From contig JAIXMP010000001.1 of NCBI GenBank assembly GCA_025677815.1, positions 1,860,001 through 1,924,000 on the forward strand: DNA of 64,000 nt, written 5' to 3'. A model generated the notes under the pieces. That model saw nothing but the letters and a program-made list of their open reading frames with translations, had not been told where the DNA came from and did not search any database. The DNA comes from Phascolomyces articulosus. Taxonomy: Eukaryota > Mucoromycota > Mucoromycetes > Mucorales > Lichtheimiaceae. This document shows, piece by piece, positions 11,274 to 23,081 of the stretch. The first letter of the stretch is position 1, and every line of letters begins with the position of its first letter. The position numbers and the translations under genes were made by a program.

Positions 11274-14200
11274 AAACAGAACAAATACTATTCTTCTTTT
11301 ATTATATACCATAATAGTCGCATATTATTATTTTTCCATTCATTCGATTCACATCATCCAACATTTCACGTATTTCTTTATTTTCTTTTTATCCGCACGA
11401 TGTACATTATTCTTGCCCCTCTTTTATTTCTATTTACTGCGCTATCTGTAACATATTAATTTATTTTTCTCTTTTATATCTAAAACACTCATGTATATTA
11501 TTTATTATGCTTTTTTGTTTACTTTCAAGAATATTATCATTAAAAATCATAGAATTTGCATTTATATCTAATATTGTGTGATTTATATTTATGAGGATCA
11601 ATTATAGAACAAAAATGAGGCCTGTTGTGTTTACCTATTGATGTATGATAATCCTTACCGAATAATCTCACCTTATGTAGTATTCTCATGGAGCTGTTGT
11701 TTGAAATATAATTTTTTATTTGATGTTGTGGCATAATGGTGGGTTCTGTGGTGTTGTGATATGTTCAAAACTATCGGAAAAACGCCAATAAATATTTAAA
11801 TGTTTGTAGTACTCTTTATCATAATAATAACGTGAATGCAAATCTTTGAATGCTTTATTCTATAAATAAAATTTAAGCGATAAGACATAATACGTTATAT
11901 GTGTGTAGTTCTTTTTATCAACTTTTATATTATTGTAATTTATACTTGTCCTTATAAAATACCTACTACGGGACCACAGAATGATAAAAGAGACTTAGTT
12001 TCAATATCCAGGAATATTTTAATGAGGTATTCACGCCTTCACACTATGATGTGAGCTCATCAACATCAGTTGATTATAAAGTTTGATAGAACCTGTTGTT
12101 GATTTTAGAAATCCTATCAGATCCAGATATATAATAATAAAAACAAATCAAAGTTTTAAGCATTTTGGATGGGGTCAAGCCTTTCACAACAAACCATAAC
12201 TCTCGATCATGATTACACAAAAATCAATCCATAAGTTACACAGTATACCATTTACTTGATACCAAAAAAAAATTGATATACCAATCTTGTGTGAGTTTTA
12301 ACAAGGTTTCTTTTAAATATTTTTGCAGTTCTTCGATTGTGTTCTTATACTCATTGAACAAGTAGTACTGATAAGTAGTATATTATGAGCATTGAAGAAG
12401 AAGCACTTTAGCGGTTTGAATAAAAATCTGACTGATCTTCTTGTAGTTATTATATTATCATCAATAACATAATTCACCATATGGGTCCATAATTTAAAAG
12501 TATTGTAATGGATATCTTATAAGAAAGTATACCTGCCTGTGGCTTAAACCAAGGAAAGTAGAAAAATGTTAAATTTTATTGACATCATAATAGAATTCTC
12601 ATCCTCGTTGGATTCTTGATCATATAAAACTTTAGGTAGCATAGCTTGTTTGTTCTTTAGTAGCAAAATTAAAAATGGTGATGATAGGGTGCTGAGCAGT
12701 ATTATGTAGGGCATACACGGATATAAAGATTCAGAAGATATGCCAATTCTCAACTTATTATTGTTATTGTGTATTCTAATTGGTTCGTATTTTATGCTCT
12801 TTACTTTGTTATTACGTACTTTGAATAAAAGATTGGACAGGTATATGCTAGTAATTTTTTTTTATTAATAAGGACTTTGGTCGTACTATAATAAACAAAA
12901 CTAAAATAGCTCCTGCATCATAATAGAGACGGTATATTAAGGGAGAAAAAACCCATAATATTGATGTAAAAATGGAGGAACATAAATCTACATAGGCTAC
13001 CTATCATATACTAACCTTAACGCGAAATGATGCTATTGAGATAAAAACACTGAATTCATATTTCATATTATAATAATAATAAGGACTCAAAAGCGATGTA
13101 TATGAATATCTACAGCTCATTATTGTTATTATCTATTATAAACCTACAGCAATATACTTCTTCGTGAATATTGCAATTAGTAAGAATCTCGACATTCCTC
13201 ATTTCTTTTTTTTTTCATTTACTTTATATATCATGAAGTAGAGTTGTTTAAATATATATCAAGTTCCGTATTATTATTATCACTAATTTTTATAGAGCCT
13301 TATTATGTAATGATTTTCTTTATGATATTCGAAAGTAGTATAGTATTATTTTTTCCATCTTTAATCATATTTAGCCGTCATCTTTGTAAATATATCATTA
13401 TTATTTTTGCTGATTTTGGAACTTCACCCAGGTCATATCCTTAAGTAGTATATAAACATTTCAATATAGACACGGTGCCCTGGCTGCATGATTCACAGGC
13501 ACACACGAGCGGGGAGTTTCGATATTAAAATAGTGTAAAGATTTGACCTTATAAGATGTCACTGATTTAATATTAGTTTTAAATATCAATTCATTGATTG
13601 ATCCGTCCGTAGCCACAGTAATTGGGATACAGCAGAGTGTAGCGTGTGCATGAGTTGGCTGAAGGTGCGTGGCGTGGCAAGCAAATTGCACTAATAAAAA
13701 AAATACAAGTTACCCAGCTTTTCAATAATTTGAAATTTGCGTCATCTATGCTGTGTTTCTGAACATTCAAAATATACTAAAATAAGAATATATATATATC
13801 CTTGGCATTTTTTTATCCAGTCGCGGCGATGTGATCTACAAGTATAATCCTGCTGAATGCCAAGGTTACTCCTCTGTTGTCTTTTTTACCCTGAACATCA
13901 AAGTGTTACTTATAATGATATACAAAATATGTAGCAATAAAATGGAAAGATTATTTACATTTTATATATAAAGAGTCTATCAAGAGTTTATTATCACGTT
14001 TAAAGACTGATCTCGATTTGAGTATAACGGGATTTTTGAAATCAAAGAAAGTTTTAATGGAAAAAAGTTTGTTTTGTGTGACAGTCAGGCTTAGCAAATA
14101 CCACCATAAGCGGGTGTTTTTCTCCCATTTTGGATAATTTATTTCATCAAAAAAGAAACCGTGAAACACAGGTGACCAGAAAAAAAAACCATGACGACGG

Positions 14201-14482
14201 AATCAAAACCGTCACAGAACCTGGGGATTATTCTCACTTGCATTTTATTATCTTTTGAGATGATGTCTTCTATCATGGAAAAAGTGGAAGTTGGTTGTTG
14301 TCGGATAAAAATTGAAACTAATTATAGAAGTGCCCTAATTTTTTTTTGATGGCCATCACTTACTATCTTATAATAAATAGTGTAGAGTGCCACAACAAGC
14401 AACACTAGCCACAATGAAAAACATAAATGATCAAAACTGACCGATACCAGAAAAAGATTATTGCTGAGCGAGAAACAAAACA
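11274..14482. other. Intergenic region between six-TM genes A and B; no gene seen
   Basis: About 3.2 kb of AT-rich DNA. It starts with the T-rich 3' region of gene A. I find no conserved coding stretch; open frames are short and composition-driven. It holds one notable inverted repeat (13800-13865) and a slightly more GC-rich patch at 13470-13690 that I cannot assign. Confidence 0.5.
13800..13865. repeat. Perfect 10-bp inverted repeat (hairpin or miniature element)
   Basis: CCTTGGCATT (13800-13809) and AATGCCAAGG (13856-13865) are exact complements separated by 46 nt. The left arm abuts a TA run. This could be the core of a small inverted-repeat element or an RNA hairpin. Confidence 0.6.
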
Positions 14483-14490
14483 TATAAAAA
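14483..14490 (+). promoter_or_regulatory. Putative TATA box of six-TM gene B
   Basis: TATAAAAA lies about 140 bp upstream of the ATG at 14630, the same arrangement as for paralogue A. Confidence 0.45.
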
Positions 14491-14629
14491 GTATCAAACG
14501 GATCAAACAAATCCTTTTTTTTTCTTTCATACTTAATCTTAATATTTTCCCAAGCTTATTTGAAAACTTTATTTTCTATTCTTCATCTTCTCTGATCTCT
14601 TCTATACATACACGTACACACTTATCACA

Positions 14630-15744
14630 ATGATATCTACTCTCTTCTTCAAAAAGAAAAACAAGGATAATTCTCAAAATATCACACCTGCTACAAGTAT
14701 ATCATTGAATACCACCGGTTCTTCTGAACATTTGAATCCAGAAGAAGGTCATTGCAGTTCTACGAAAAATGATGAACCACCATTGCGTCTTGTTCCTGGT
14801 GGTCAAATGCCCAAGGATCAAGGTAAAAAAATGCTCCGTCACCTTGCTGGTCTTTTAATAATGATGGTTGTTCAAGTTGGTATCCCGTTGGCATTATACT
14901 ATGGTCTTCGAAATCAAATTGGCGTCGTTTATGCACTGGTAATTTCAGGTATACCCCCATTTTTATGGGTTATTTTCGAATTCATCAGGAAGCGTAGAGT
15001 TGATGCACTCGGTGTTATCATTGCACTTTCATTTATACTTAGTGGTGTTATTTCGATTGTTAGTGGTAAGGTTTACATTTCTATTATGATTTTTTTTTTG
15101 GGTGGAGGCGGCTGTGATAAACATGTTATTATAACTATAACAACTAACAAAAAAAAATAGGTGATGCGCGTGCTGCTTTGATTCGTGATGGTGCTGTTGG
15201 TGCTGTCATTGGTGGCTTCTTCTTGATCACATTAATTCCCATCAATACATCATGGCTTGTGTTGAGACCCCTTACTCATATCATTGGTGAACAAATGTTT
15301 GCTGGTATTCAATACCAATGGACCGATCGTGATGGAAATGAGCGAACACAAAGCATTGTTGAATGGCAGTTTGAAAATATCCGATTCTTTCGATGGAGTA
15401 TGCGTTTACAAACATTAGCATGGGGCGTTTTACTTATTCTCGAACTTGTTGCATGTGTTTTGTTTGTCGAGATTACTGATATGTCAACAGACGATATTGT
15501 CAAATACAATAACATTATTAACGGTGTGGTCATTGGTGTCATGGTCACTGTGAGTACCACTGCAGGCTGGTATGCGCGTAAATTAGTTAAGGAAGTTGGC
15601 AAGAAATGGACCGAAGAAAATGACTTTACAGACAAATTTCAAGGGCAACAACAAACTCAACAACATCAAGAATTAGAACAAAACAAGCACCAAAGTGATG
15701 ATGGGTATGGATATGATAATATCCATGTTGGAAACATTGTTTAA
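14630..15744 (+). CDS. Six-transmembrane VC0807-like membrane protein, paralogue B
   Basis: Predicted 339-aa membrane protein, the closest relative of paralogue A by eye. Exons 14630-15065 and 15161-15744 (intron 95 bp, phase 1 in the same Gly codon before ARAALIRDGAVGA). It has the same hydrophilic start (MISTLFFKKKNKDN), the RLVPGGQMPKDQGKK block, six hydrophobic segments, LRPLTHIIGEQM, WTDRDGN, IRFFRWSMRLQTLAWG, TDMSTDDIVKYNNII and WTEENDF. It ends in a Gln/His-rich tail and a shared C-terminus DNIHVGNIV (gene A ends DTVPVGNIV). The matching ends suggest A and B are the most recent duplicates. Function unknown; likely integral to the plasma membrane or an organelle membrane, with no cleavable signal peptide. 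Confidence 0.8.
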
Positions 15745-16970
15745 ATTTTTTTATTAGCTAGAATATATACAGCGACGAATTATCGACTTTATCCATACTA
15801 TGCTCCCTCTATTATTTACAAATCCTTCTTCATTTTTCCCCCTCCTTTCATGATGTAATTTCTTTATTATAAAATAATTCTTACGTATTACTTCTATTGT
15901 ACCATAGTCCATTTTTTTTACAATAAATTTATTATCAAAGTATGACAAAATGGATTGATTGCTTCTTTCTTACGATTAATTGATATTATTGCTGAAGCTT
16001 CCAATTCTCCTCAATATAGAAGTATAATTACCTGATGATGGAATTATATTAGAATTCCTTATCAGCAATATTTATTACATCGGCATTAGAGAGGAGACGA
16101 TATTAGTTTTTTTTTTCATGGTGCTTCTTTGGCAGGTGAGGGTGCATTTGATTCACATCATTAGAGCGTCATCCCAATATGTTTTCTGTTTAGAACAAAT
16201 TAAAAATGACAGCCATTGATGCTTAGCAATATATTAAGTTACACAAAAAATCAAGATTCGTTTGGAATAAAAAAAAATCATTAATTCCGCTCAAAGACCA
16301 CACCAATGAAGAAGATGAAGAGATCCAAGTTAAAAGACATATAAAATAAAATCTCGATAGGTATGTATTTTTGATGGTAACAAGGCATGCAAATTTATGT
16401 GTTTAATGCGATCATAAATTCCTTGTTACCATAGCTTTGCAGTGTGTCTTCTATAACTTGATTTTCATACAATTTATCCTCTATTGTGAGTATCACCCGA
16501 TCTAATGATTTTTTGTGGCGGTGAGCAAGGTAATAAGGCTTGTACGCCATTCATAGAGGAGAATATTGCCCAATGAATGTCATCAAGAATGATAGTTATA
16601 ACGTGAGTAAGAAACCCATTATGGATTTATGATGATAAGTAAACTATGATCAAAAAAGATAATAGAATTATTGCAAAATATATATGATGCATCCAGACAA
16701 AAAGATCCTCGGATGGATGTTTACTCTAAATTAAATACACAGAAACAATAATACTTTAGTTGGGAAACTTTATTCTAGATTTTTATGCATGAGATAGTCA
16801 AAGGGGGAGGGGAAGATTCGAACACCCCTTTTTCTTACATAAGGGAATTAGATTGCACCATGTACATGGATAGCCACAAGAAATCCTGTTTATTATTTGT
16901 ACAACACAACCCAGAAATTAGTTCTGTAAGGAATATACGATATAAAATAGAGTATGACGGACAAAGAACA
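15745..16970. other. Intergenic region between gene B and the transposon; no gene seen
   Basis: AT-rich spacer of about 1.2 kb with a strong hairpin at 16374-16432. A reverse-strand tRNA-T-arm-like string occurs near 16812-16821 (GTTCGAATC on the minus strand), but no complete tRNA can be folded around it. No supportable coding region. Confidence 0.5.
16374..16432. repeat. 59-bp near-perfect hairpin
   Basis: ATGGTAACAAGG (16374-16385) pairs with CCTTGTTACCAT (16421-16432), and AATTTATG (16392-16399) pairs with CATAAATT (16413-16420). This leaves a 6-nt one-sided bulge and a 13-nt loop: 20 paired bases in total. Candidate small-RNA precursor or miniature transposon remnant. Confidence 0.65.
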
Positions 16971-17095
16971 CAGGATTTTTCTGTCACATTGGCCGAAAGA
17001 TGTTTTCAGTTTTGTCGTACAATTATTATCAATTTAGCGCATGATGAATTATAACTTTGCGCCTTGGTTATTTATTTTTGCATATTGATAATACG
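16971..17095 (+). repeat. Left terminal inverted repeat
   Basis: Left arm of the transposon; its inner 70 bp are the reverse complement of 18466-18535 except for one base. Confidence 0.8.
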
Positions 17096-17531
17096 ATAAT
17101 GACGCACAGTAAATTACTGGATTTTTCCTAATGATTGGTGGGGCTTCCTTTTTCATTCAGACGTTGGGGATTTTTTGATGAGTGGTGCATTTCTTGTGAT
17201 TGACAAGAGTGAAAATTACGATGGCGGTGTAATTTCATAATTTGGCAGAGTAACAAAATTCATACGGTAGCAGCAAACTTTTTGCCTGTTGGCTAGCAAA
17301 AAAAAAAAAAAAAAGAAAAAGGAGATAGACCATAATGAATGGCTAGTAATTAATTTATTCATTCCATATTATGAATCTCTCGAGTGAACACTTCAAAAGG
17401 GAACTTGTTTGGGGTATTATTTTCTTTCAGCCGCATCGCATCATAGACTCTAATAAATTCCTTTATTTAAAAAAGTATTATCATGGTACAGTATAAGGGT
17501 CTTCACTTTCATTGACATTGACCAATTTCCT

Positions 17532-18162
17532 TCAAGATTCTCTTAACGTTGTCCCGGGTTCAGACCATGATTTCCTTGAATGATGATCGAAGTGCAGGTA
17601 GGATTCATCCAGAAAAACTTCAGCAACAATAGGTAGGTTGTTAGCGTTAAGGTTGTCTAGACGGTTACTAAGGTACTTTTCGCGGTAAAGGATGTTCGCT
17701 GGAGTGTCATGAAAAATGTTCAGTCTATTCCCCTTTCCATACTTGAACTTCATAGCCACCAGGTATCTCCGCATAGTACGTACACTGTTCACTCGGTAGT
17801 CTGTACCTTCAAGAAACGCTTTGACTTGTTTTGCAAAATTTGGTTTACCTTTTGCGTTGCGGTCACCAATGGAACCTCGAATATGTTATTGTTCCTTTGT
17901 AAAAGTTAATTTAGGGCGACCAAGTATTGATGTTATTTCGACGTCTTTACCGTCATTGTATAATGACTCTGCCTACCATCGTTTCTGAAACACCAGTGAA
18001 CTTGGCAAGTAGCTTGCGAGCTCCGAGAGTTGTACTATATCTTTCAGCTGTAATTTCCTCTTGTAATGTGCGATGAACTAGCTTTAAAGTGATCCAGTGG
18101 TCATTACTTAATTGGCTTTTAGGGAGTGTTAAATTTTGACATATTACCATTCGAAAGCACAC
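17532..18162 (-). pseudogene. Degenerate Tc1-like transposase
   Basis: Remains of a DDE-type transposase. The first part (18162-17953) has a helix-turn-helix-like motif, TTLGARKLLAKFTGVSETMV. Reading then shifts by one base into a frame containing ITSILGRPKLTF, a TAA stop at about 17900, and then RVNSVRTMRRYL, NIFHDTPANILYREKYL and the catalytic-region signature EVFLDESYLHFDHHSRKSW. It ends with a TGA at 17532 right after GTTLRES, where related enzymes continue to the third acidic catalytic residue. There is thus one frameshift, one internal stop and a lost C-terminus, so the product cannot be active. Confidence 0.75.
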
Positions 18163-18465
18163 ATTCTGACGAGTTCAAAAATTTATATCTCAGAGGTCAC
18201 ATTTTACACTATGCTTCAATTTTATTAAGAGAGACTTTTTTCAAGTATTAGGGTATGGGTCATTGCCTTGCAACTGTTCAACATTCAGGAGCAATACAAT
18301 CTCTGCCACAAATAGCCACGATCACGCTGATAACTTGTCTTCAGCAATGTGGGACGTTTGCGTGAGTGTGCGTAACCACGGCGCGAATTCTAGTGGTTTA
18401 TTCCTAGCAAGATGTGGTCTTATTACTTGGCATCCATTAAACTTTGAAGATCAGTATCAAAATAC

Positions 18466-18590
18466 CGTATTATCAATATGCAAAAATAAATAATCAAGGC
18501 GCAAAGTTATAATTCATCATGCGCTAAATTGATAACAGGTGTACGCGAAATCATAAAAATTTCCAACGCCAAATCATAGGAAAAATCCTG
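18466..18590 (-). repeat. Right terminal inverted repeat
   Basis: Right arm of the transposon, complementary to 16971-17095. Confidence 0.8.
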
Positions 18591-18792
18591 TATTAAGAAC
18601 AGGTGATACGTGAATGATGTGGCTGGTAAAAAGCATCCATATTTAAGCAAATGTGCTCAGCATTTGATTGTAACACACACTTATTCCACTCATATATTTT
18701 TTTTATCAAAATTTAGAAGACCGGTGGTAATTTTTTAACCTTTTTCTTTCTTGTTTTTAAGGCATTTCTTTGTTCAAGGCACAAAAGCAAAA

Positions 18793-19929
18793 ATGTCAAT
18801 CTTTAAAAAGACGAGTAGCGAATCAATAACAAAACTTTCAGCAACAACAAATAATCATCCAAACTATGGTGCTGCAGGATCATCATCCTCTAATGTGACT
18901 CTTAATATACAACATGACACAATCGATAAGAATAATGATGATATAGTAGAAATAATGAGCAACAGCAAAGACGATGATCAAGAAGAATGTACACGACTTG
19001 TTCCAGGTGGGAAGATGCCAAAAGCTCAAGGCAAAAAAATGATAAATCATCTGCTATCTGTTGTATTTATGCTTCTGATTCAAATCGGTATTCCATTATC
19101 ACTGTATTACGGACTACGAAATAGAATTGGTGTTGTCTATGCTTTGGTGATCTCTGGTCTTCCTTCATTCCTTCATGTTATTTATGGATTTATTAGAAAA
19201 GGACAAATTGAAATACTTGGTTGTATTATCACTGTTTCTTTTGTTTTGTCTGCAATAGTTTCTATTGTTAGTGGTAAGCTATTACTTGTGTGCATTCATT
19301 TTTCCCCCTGAATCAATTGTTGCCAAGGGAGTTTGCCAAGAAAGGCAAATAAATGATCATGTGTAATTGTTGGCATTGACTATTTTTTTTTTACCATTAT
19401 TAAATGCAATTATGCAGGTGATGAACGAGCTGCACTTATTCGAGATTCTTCTGTTGGTGCCATTGTTGGTTGTATGTTTATGGTAACTTTGATCCCTATC
19501 CGTAATCGATACGTTGAACTTCGTCCTTTGACTTTTATTATGGCGGAACAAATGTATGCCAATGTTAAATATCAATGGACAGACAGTGAAGGAAATCTTC
19601 AGGAGCAAAATATCACTCGGTGGCAATGGGATCACGTTCGATATTTTAGAATCAACATGTACACACAATCAGCTTGTTGGGGAATCCTTTTAATTCTTCA
19701 ATTGGTCATATGTGCTCTGATGGTGTGGAACGGTGTATCTACAGATGAAGTTGTCTTATATAACAATATTATTAGTCTCACGGTGACATGCTCAATGATC
19801 ACTGCCAGCATCATTGCAGGGATCTATGGTATAAAACAAGAGAAAAAGGTTGGGAAAAAATGGACAGAAGAAAATGATTTTACTGGCAAGTTCAAGAGAC
19901 AACAACAGCAAGGTGAAGACAATGTATAA
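18793..19929 (+). CDS. Six-transmembrane VC0807-like membrane protein, paralogue C
   Basis: Predicted 330-aa membrane protein. Exons 18793-19273 and 19418-19929, with the intron at the same phase-1 Gly as its paralogues. The start at 18793 (MSIFKKTSSES) matches the short MSxFK beginnings of the other copies; the frame is open for 14 codons upstream, but the first of these is not ATG. It is the most diverged member. The N-terminal tail carries DDDQEECTRLVPGG. Segment 4 lacks the Gly pair (CMFMVTLIPI), the arginines of the RFFRWSMR segment change to RYFRINMYTQS, and the fifth segment ends in WNGVSTDEVVLYNN rather than TDMSTDDIVKYNN. It keeps WTDSEGN and WTEENDF and has a short tail. It starts about 200 bp after the transposon. 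Function unknown. Confidence 0.8.
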
Positions 19930-20242
19930 TAATAGCTCATTTTTGTATCATAGTGGTACATTTCACATTGTGCCGTATTGTATGCTATTACTGATGTTTA
20001 TCCATCATTTTGTTGATATTGTTACTAAATAAAAACTATTACTGCTATACATATTTTTTCTAAGCACTTTACTAGTGGACATATTCAACAAATTTCTACA
20101 TAATTGATACATTTAGCAAGACTACATTTATTAAAACAATAATAAGGTATACGAATGAAGGATTTTAATTTGTTTCGTACTACTATATGACATATGACAA
20201 AGAGGAGATGTATATGATGATAGAAAAGTTTACTCTTTGAGC
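19930..20242. other. Intergenic spacer between gene C and secreted protein gene 1
   Basis: Convergent 3' regions of the two genes, AT-rich with AATAAA-like strings at about 20026. Nothing else is seen. Confidence 0.4.
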
Positions 20243-20503
20243 CTAATCATCTATTAGGCACAAACGGCCTTCTAGAGAATTATATAAACAGCAGTCTTGG
20301 AATTGTTGATATTGATTAGCATCTCCTGGGTTACAAAGTTGGTTAGTTGCATCGAAATTACCGTTTGCTCGGATACAACATTCACGCGTTTTAGGTAATC
20401 CGAGAGGTTCTTGGCCAACATGACATCTACATTTACTCTTGGCTTGGATTATAGTTGCAAAAAGAATAACCAGACCCAGAGACATCAAAAGAAGTGTTTT
20501 CAT
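20243..20503 (-). CDS. Small secreted cysteine-rich protein 1
   Basis: Intronless 86-aa protein. I start at the internal ATG (20503), since MKTLLLMSLGLVILFATIIQA is a textbook signal peptide; the upstream nine codons would spoil it. The mature part begins KCRCHVGQ and has a Cys pattern C-x-C, CC, C, CC, C: RECCIRANGNFD, NQLCNPGD, FQDCCLYN. It shares length (86 aa), signal peptide and Cys framework with the gene at 28114-28374, including T/D-x2-CC, a Gly-x-x-Phe-Asp turn and F-x2-CC. Secretion and disulphide bonding are inferred. The family is unknown to me; effector-like or defensive roles are only possibilities. Confidence 0.75.
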   Translation of the reverse strand: MKTLLLMSLGLVILFATIIQAKSKCRCHVGQEPLGLPKTRECCIRANGNFDATNQLCNPGDANQYQQFQDCCLYNSLEGRLCLIDD

Positions 20504-23081
20504 TGTAACAACAAAAGTGCAAGATATCAACTCGATGAGAAAGAGAAAACAGTATAAAAATATATACTACCACATCTTCTCATTTTTATACTTGATGGTG
20601 ATTAACAAAAAAATTTTGACGACATATGATATTGCATTTATTGGGTTACTTTTGTAAAGTACGGTAGCGAAACTAAAAACAAAAGAAGTGACTCATAGAA
20701 TACCAATAACAGAACATCTCTTAGAATCATTTGCATGATAAACATAGCGTACCTGCATTTTTTTTATATTCCCCATGAATGTCTTGTTATCAACATTTGT
20801 AGTTATGTGATATTATTAGATTGAAGTATTGAATCTTTTTTTTTTTTACTAATATCTACTGCGGTATACATGCTATTTATGTTGTAATGCTAAGCATGAA
20901 TGACATGCTCATTCTTTACGGAAACAATTAATTGACAATAAAACGTGGTAGCAAAAGGTTGTTTGTCTTGGCACCAGAAAGGTCGGGGAGCAATAATATA
21001 ACAATTAAACTATAAAAGTATATAGAAACTCTTTTACTAAATAAAGAAGACACATCCGGCAACAAATCATAATTAATTATATTGAAAATAAAGGAGCTAC
21101 TATAGTAAAAATAGATGCTTTATTTTTACTGAATACCAATGGTATTATTATTTCAGCAATTATTAAACACTTTATACATAACAGAATAGCGTACAATTCA
21201 GACAATGATTTATAACTTCCTTTCCCTCATTCACAGCGTATACGGATATTCGACAATACAGAATCTTCAGGAACATCACATTTATAGCTTTGTAAATACT
21301 TAATGAAGTGAGACTAATCAAGGGTTACTGTTGTCACAGAAGACGTCAAGCTAACAATAGCTTGGCCATTGAAAATTAATAGAAAATAACACCAGTTCCG
21401 TTAGATTCTAAATGTGTTGTAACAACATTCAATGACAATGGTATCATGATCCTCTTATTATTTTTTCGAAATAATGTCACCTACAGGATTGATTCAATAT
21501 TTGCGTAATAACCTACAAAAGAGAAGTGTACAAAATATATAGTTCAATCTATTTTATAAAGCACTAGATATATAAAAAGATGCAAGATTATTACTAGTTA
21601 CCAGTACAACCAGTATATATTGACGACACTCTTCTGATGAATATTATTTTCATACTATTTCTGAAGTATATATAACAATTTATATTCAAACAATCAATTA
21701 TCATCTCTAAATACACAACCCATAAAATGCCAATATTAAAGTTGGAAACAAGTCTAGACTCCTTTGTTTCTGTATGCATAATTGACAAAATTATCTCTAC
21801 TAGAAGTGCTTCAAATTGAAATGACAATCAAAAAAAAACATAGTCTTTTATTATAAAAAGTAATTGTTTATAAGTCATCTAATAGTTTATACGTAAGATA
21901 TATTTTTATTGGAAATAACATTTATATATCTCTTTATATTAATACGATTCGTATAGTTATTTTATTAACTATTTTGCATATATAACATTTAGATGTTCTT
22001 TTTTGAATATTATAATGATGGATGGATCCAAGCTTATGGATATTTTGTAGAACCAATAGAAGAATCTAGGAAATCCATATGTTTTTGTTTGATCAACAAC
22101 ACATTTGTATATTTTAATACTATTATTATTGTTATAAACATCGGTTTTCTTTCAAGATTAATTATGTATTTACCGCTGCTAAGCACAACTGACTTTCACT
22201 GAATTAATTAAAAGCAAGTCAGACGTGGTGAAATTCTTCCATCACAGAACAATGAATCATGTTTTGCGCAGCCAATCTCGTGTAACCTCGGATAGTGCCG
22301 TGTTTTATTTCCATTCCATGCTATGTATCTCTTAATGCCATAGATCTACTATCCGTAGCACCACGAAAGAAAGAATAGAAATTTGTGCACTTTCCATGTA
22401 ACATTAATACCAGAAAAAACTATCCTACCTTTTTTTTAGATCACAACAAAAGCACACGTATAGCTTATTGGGATTATCATCATTATCAACCAAAGTGATG
22501 GCATCAAATTATTGTGTGCATGCATCTGCGTGATTTATTCTGTTCCTTTATTTTGTTTATACAGAATGATGATGTTTTTGCTAAATTTAACCCAACTACC
22601 CAATTTTAGAGAGCTTTATATATATATATATTTCATTTCTGATCTGCTCCATCAATTATTACTTAATATATATAATATAATAATAAATAGTTACAAAATA
22701 AATAAAGTAATGACGAAAGAATACATATCTCCACAAGCAGGTTTTAGTTTCCAAAAATACAATATCATTTTTCTGGTCTTTTTTAATAAAACATCTAACA
22801 ATGTCTACATATGTATATATCAACTGTATACATATTAAATAAAAATAATATGTTTGAGGAATAAATAAATAGCTCATAGAATTGATAGGATTGAGGGAAC
22901 ACACACATACCACACAACATCATACCTCTTCATCCACGAGCCATGCTGAGCTAACCTTAATGACGAAAATGGGAATTTCCTTTTTGAGCGTTTTCGGACC
23001 GAGGGAAAAAGTAAATTAATACATATACTACCTGGATCAAATTTTTTGTTAACCTTTTTTTTTTCTTCATTCAAATCAAAA
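20504..23081. other. AT-rich intergenic region; no gene seen
   Basis: About 2.6 kb between secreted protein gene 1 and six-TM gene D. Only composition-driven short frames and TA-rich tracts (such as 22617-22632) are present. A slightly GC-richer patch lies at 22215-22330, with no identifiable content. Confidence 0.45.

Larger units (their letters stand above)
16971..18590. mobile_element. Tc1/mariner-like DNA transposon with 125-bp terminal inverted repeats (non-autonomous)
   Basis: A 1,620-bp element bounded by CAGGATTTTTC at 16971 and its complement ending at 18590. The arms are 16971-17095 and 18466-18590. The inner 70 bp (17026-17095 against 18466-18535) match with a single mismatch at 17067; the outer 55 bp match only about 60 percent but have the same length in both arms. 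Inside, on the minus strand, is a broken transposase. The right end is followed by TA; the left is preceded by CA, so a TA target duplication is possible but not intact. It sits between six-TM genes B and C. Confidence 0.8.

Noticed and set aside
16805..16830. tRNA T-arm-like string GTTCGAATC on the minus strand
   Set aside because: No D-arm, anticodon arm or complete acceptor stem can be placed around it, so I did not call a tRNA.
16785..17054. 89-aa plus-strand frame overlapping the left transposon end
   Set aside because: It runs into the inverted repeat, lacks any family resemblance and is probably fortuitous.
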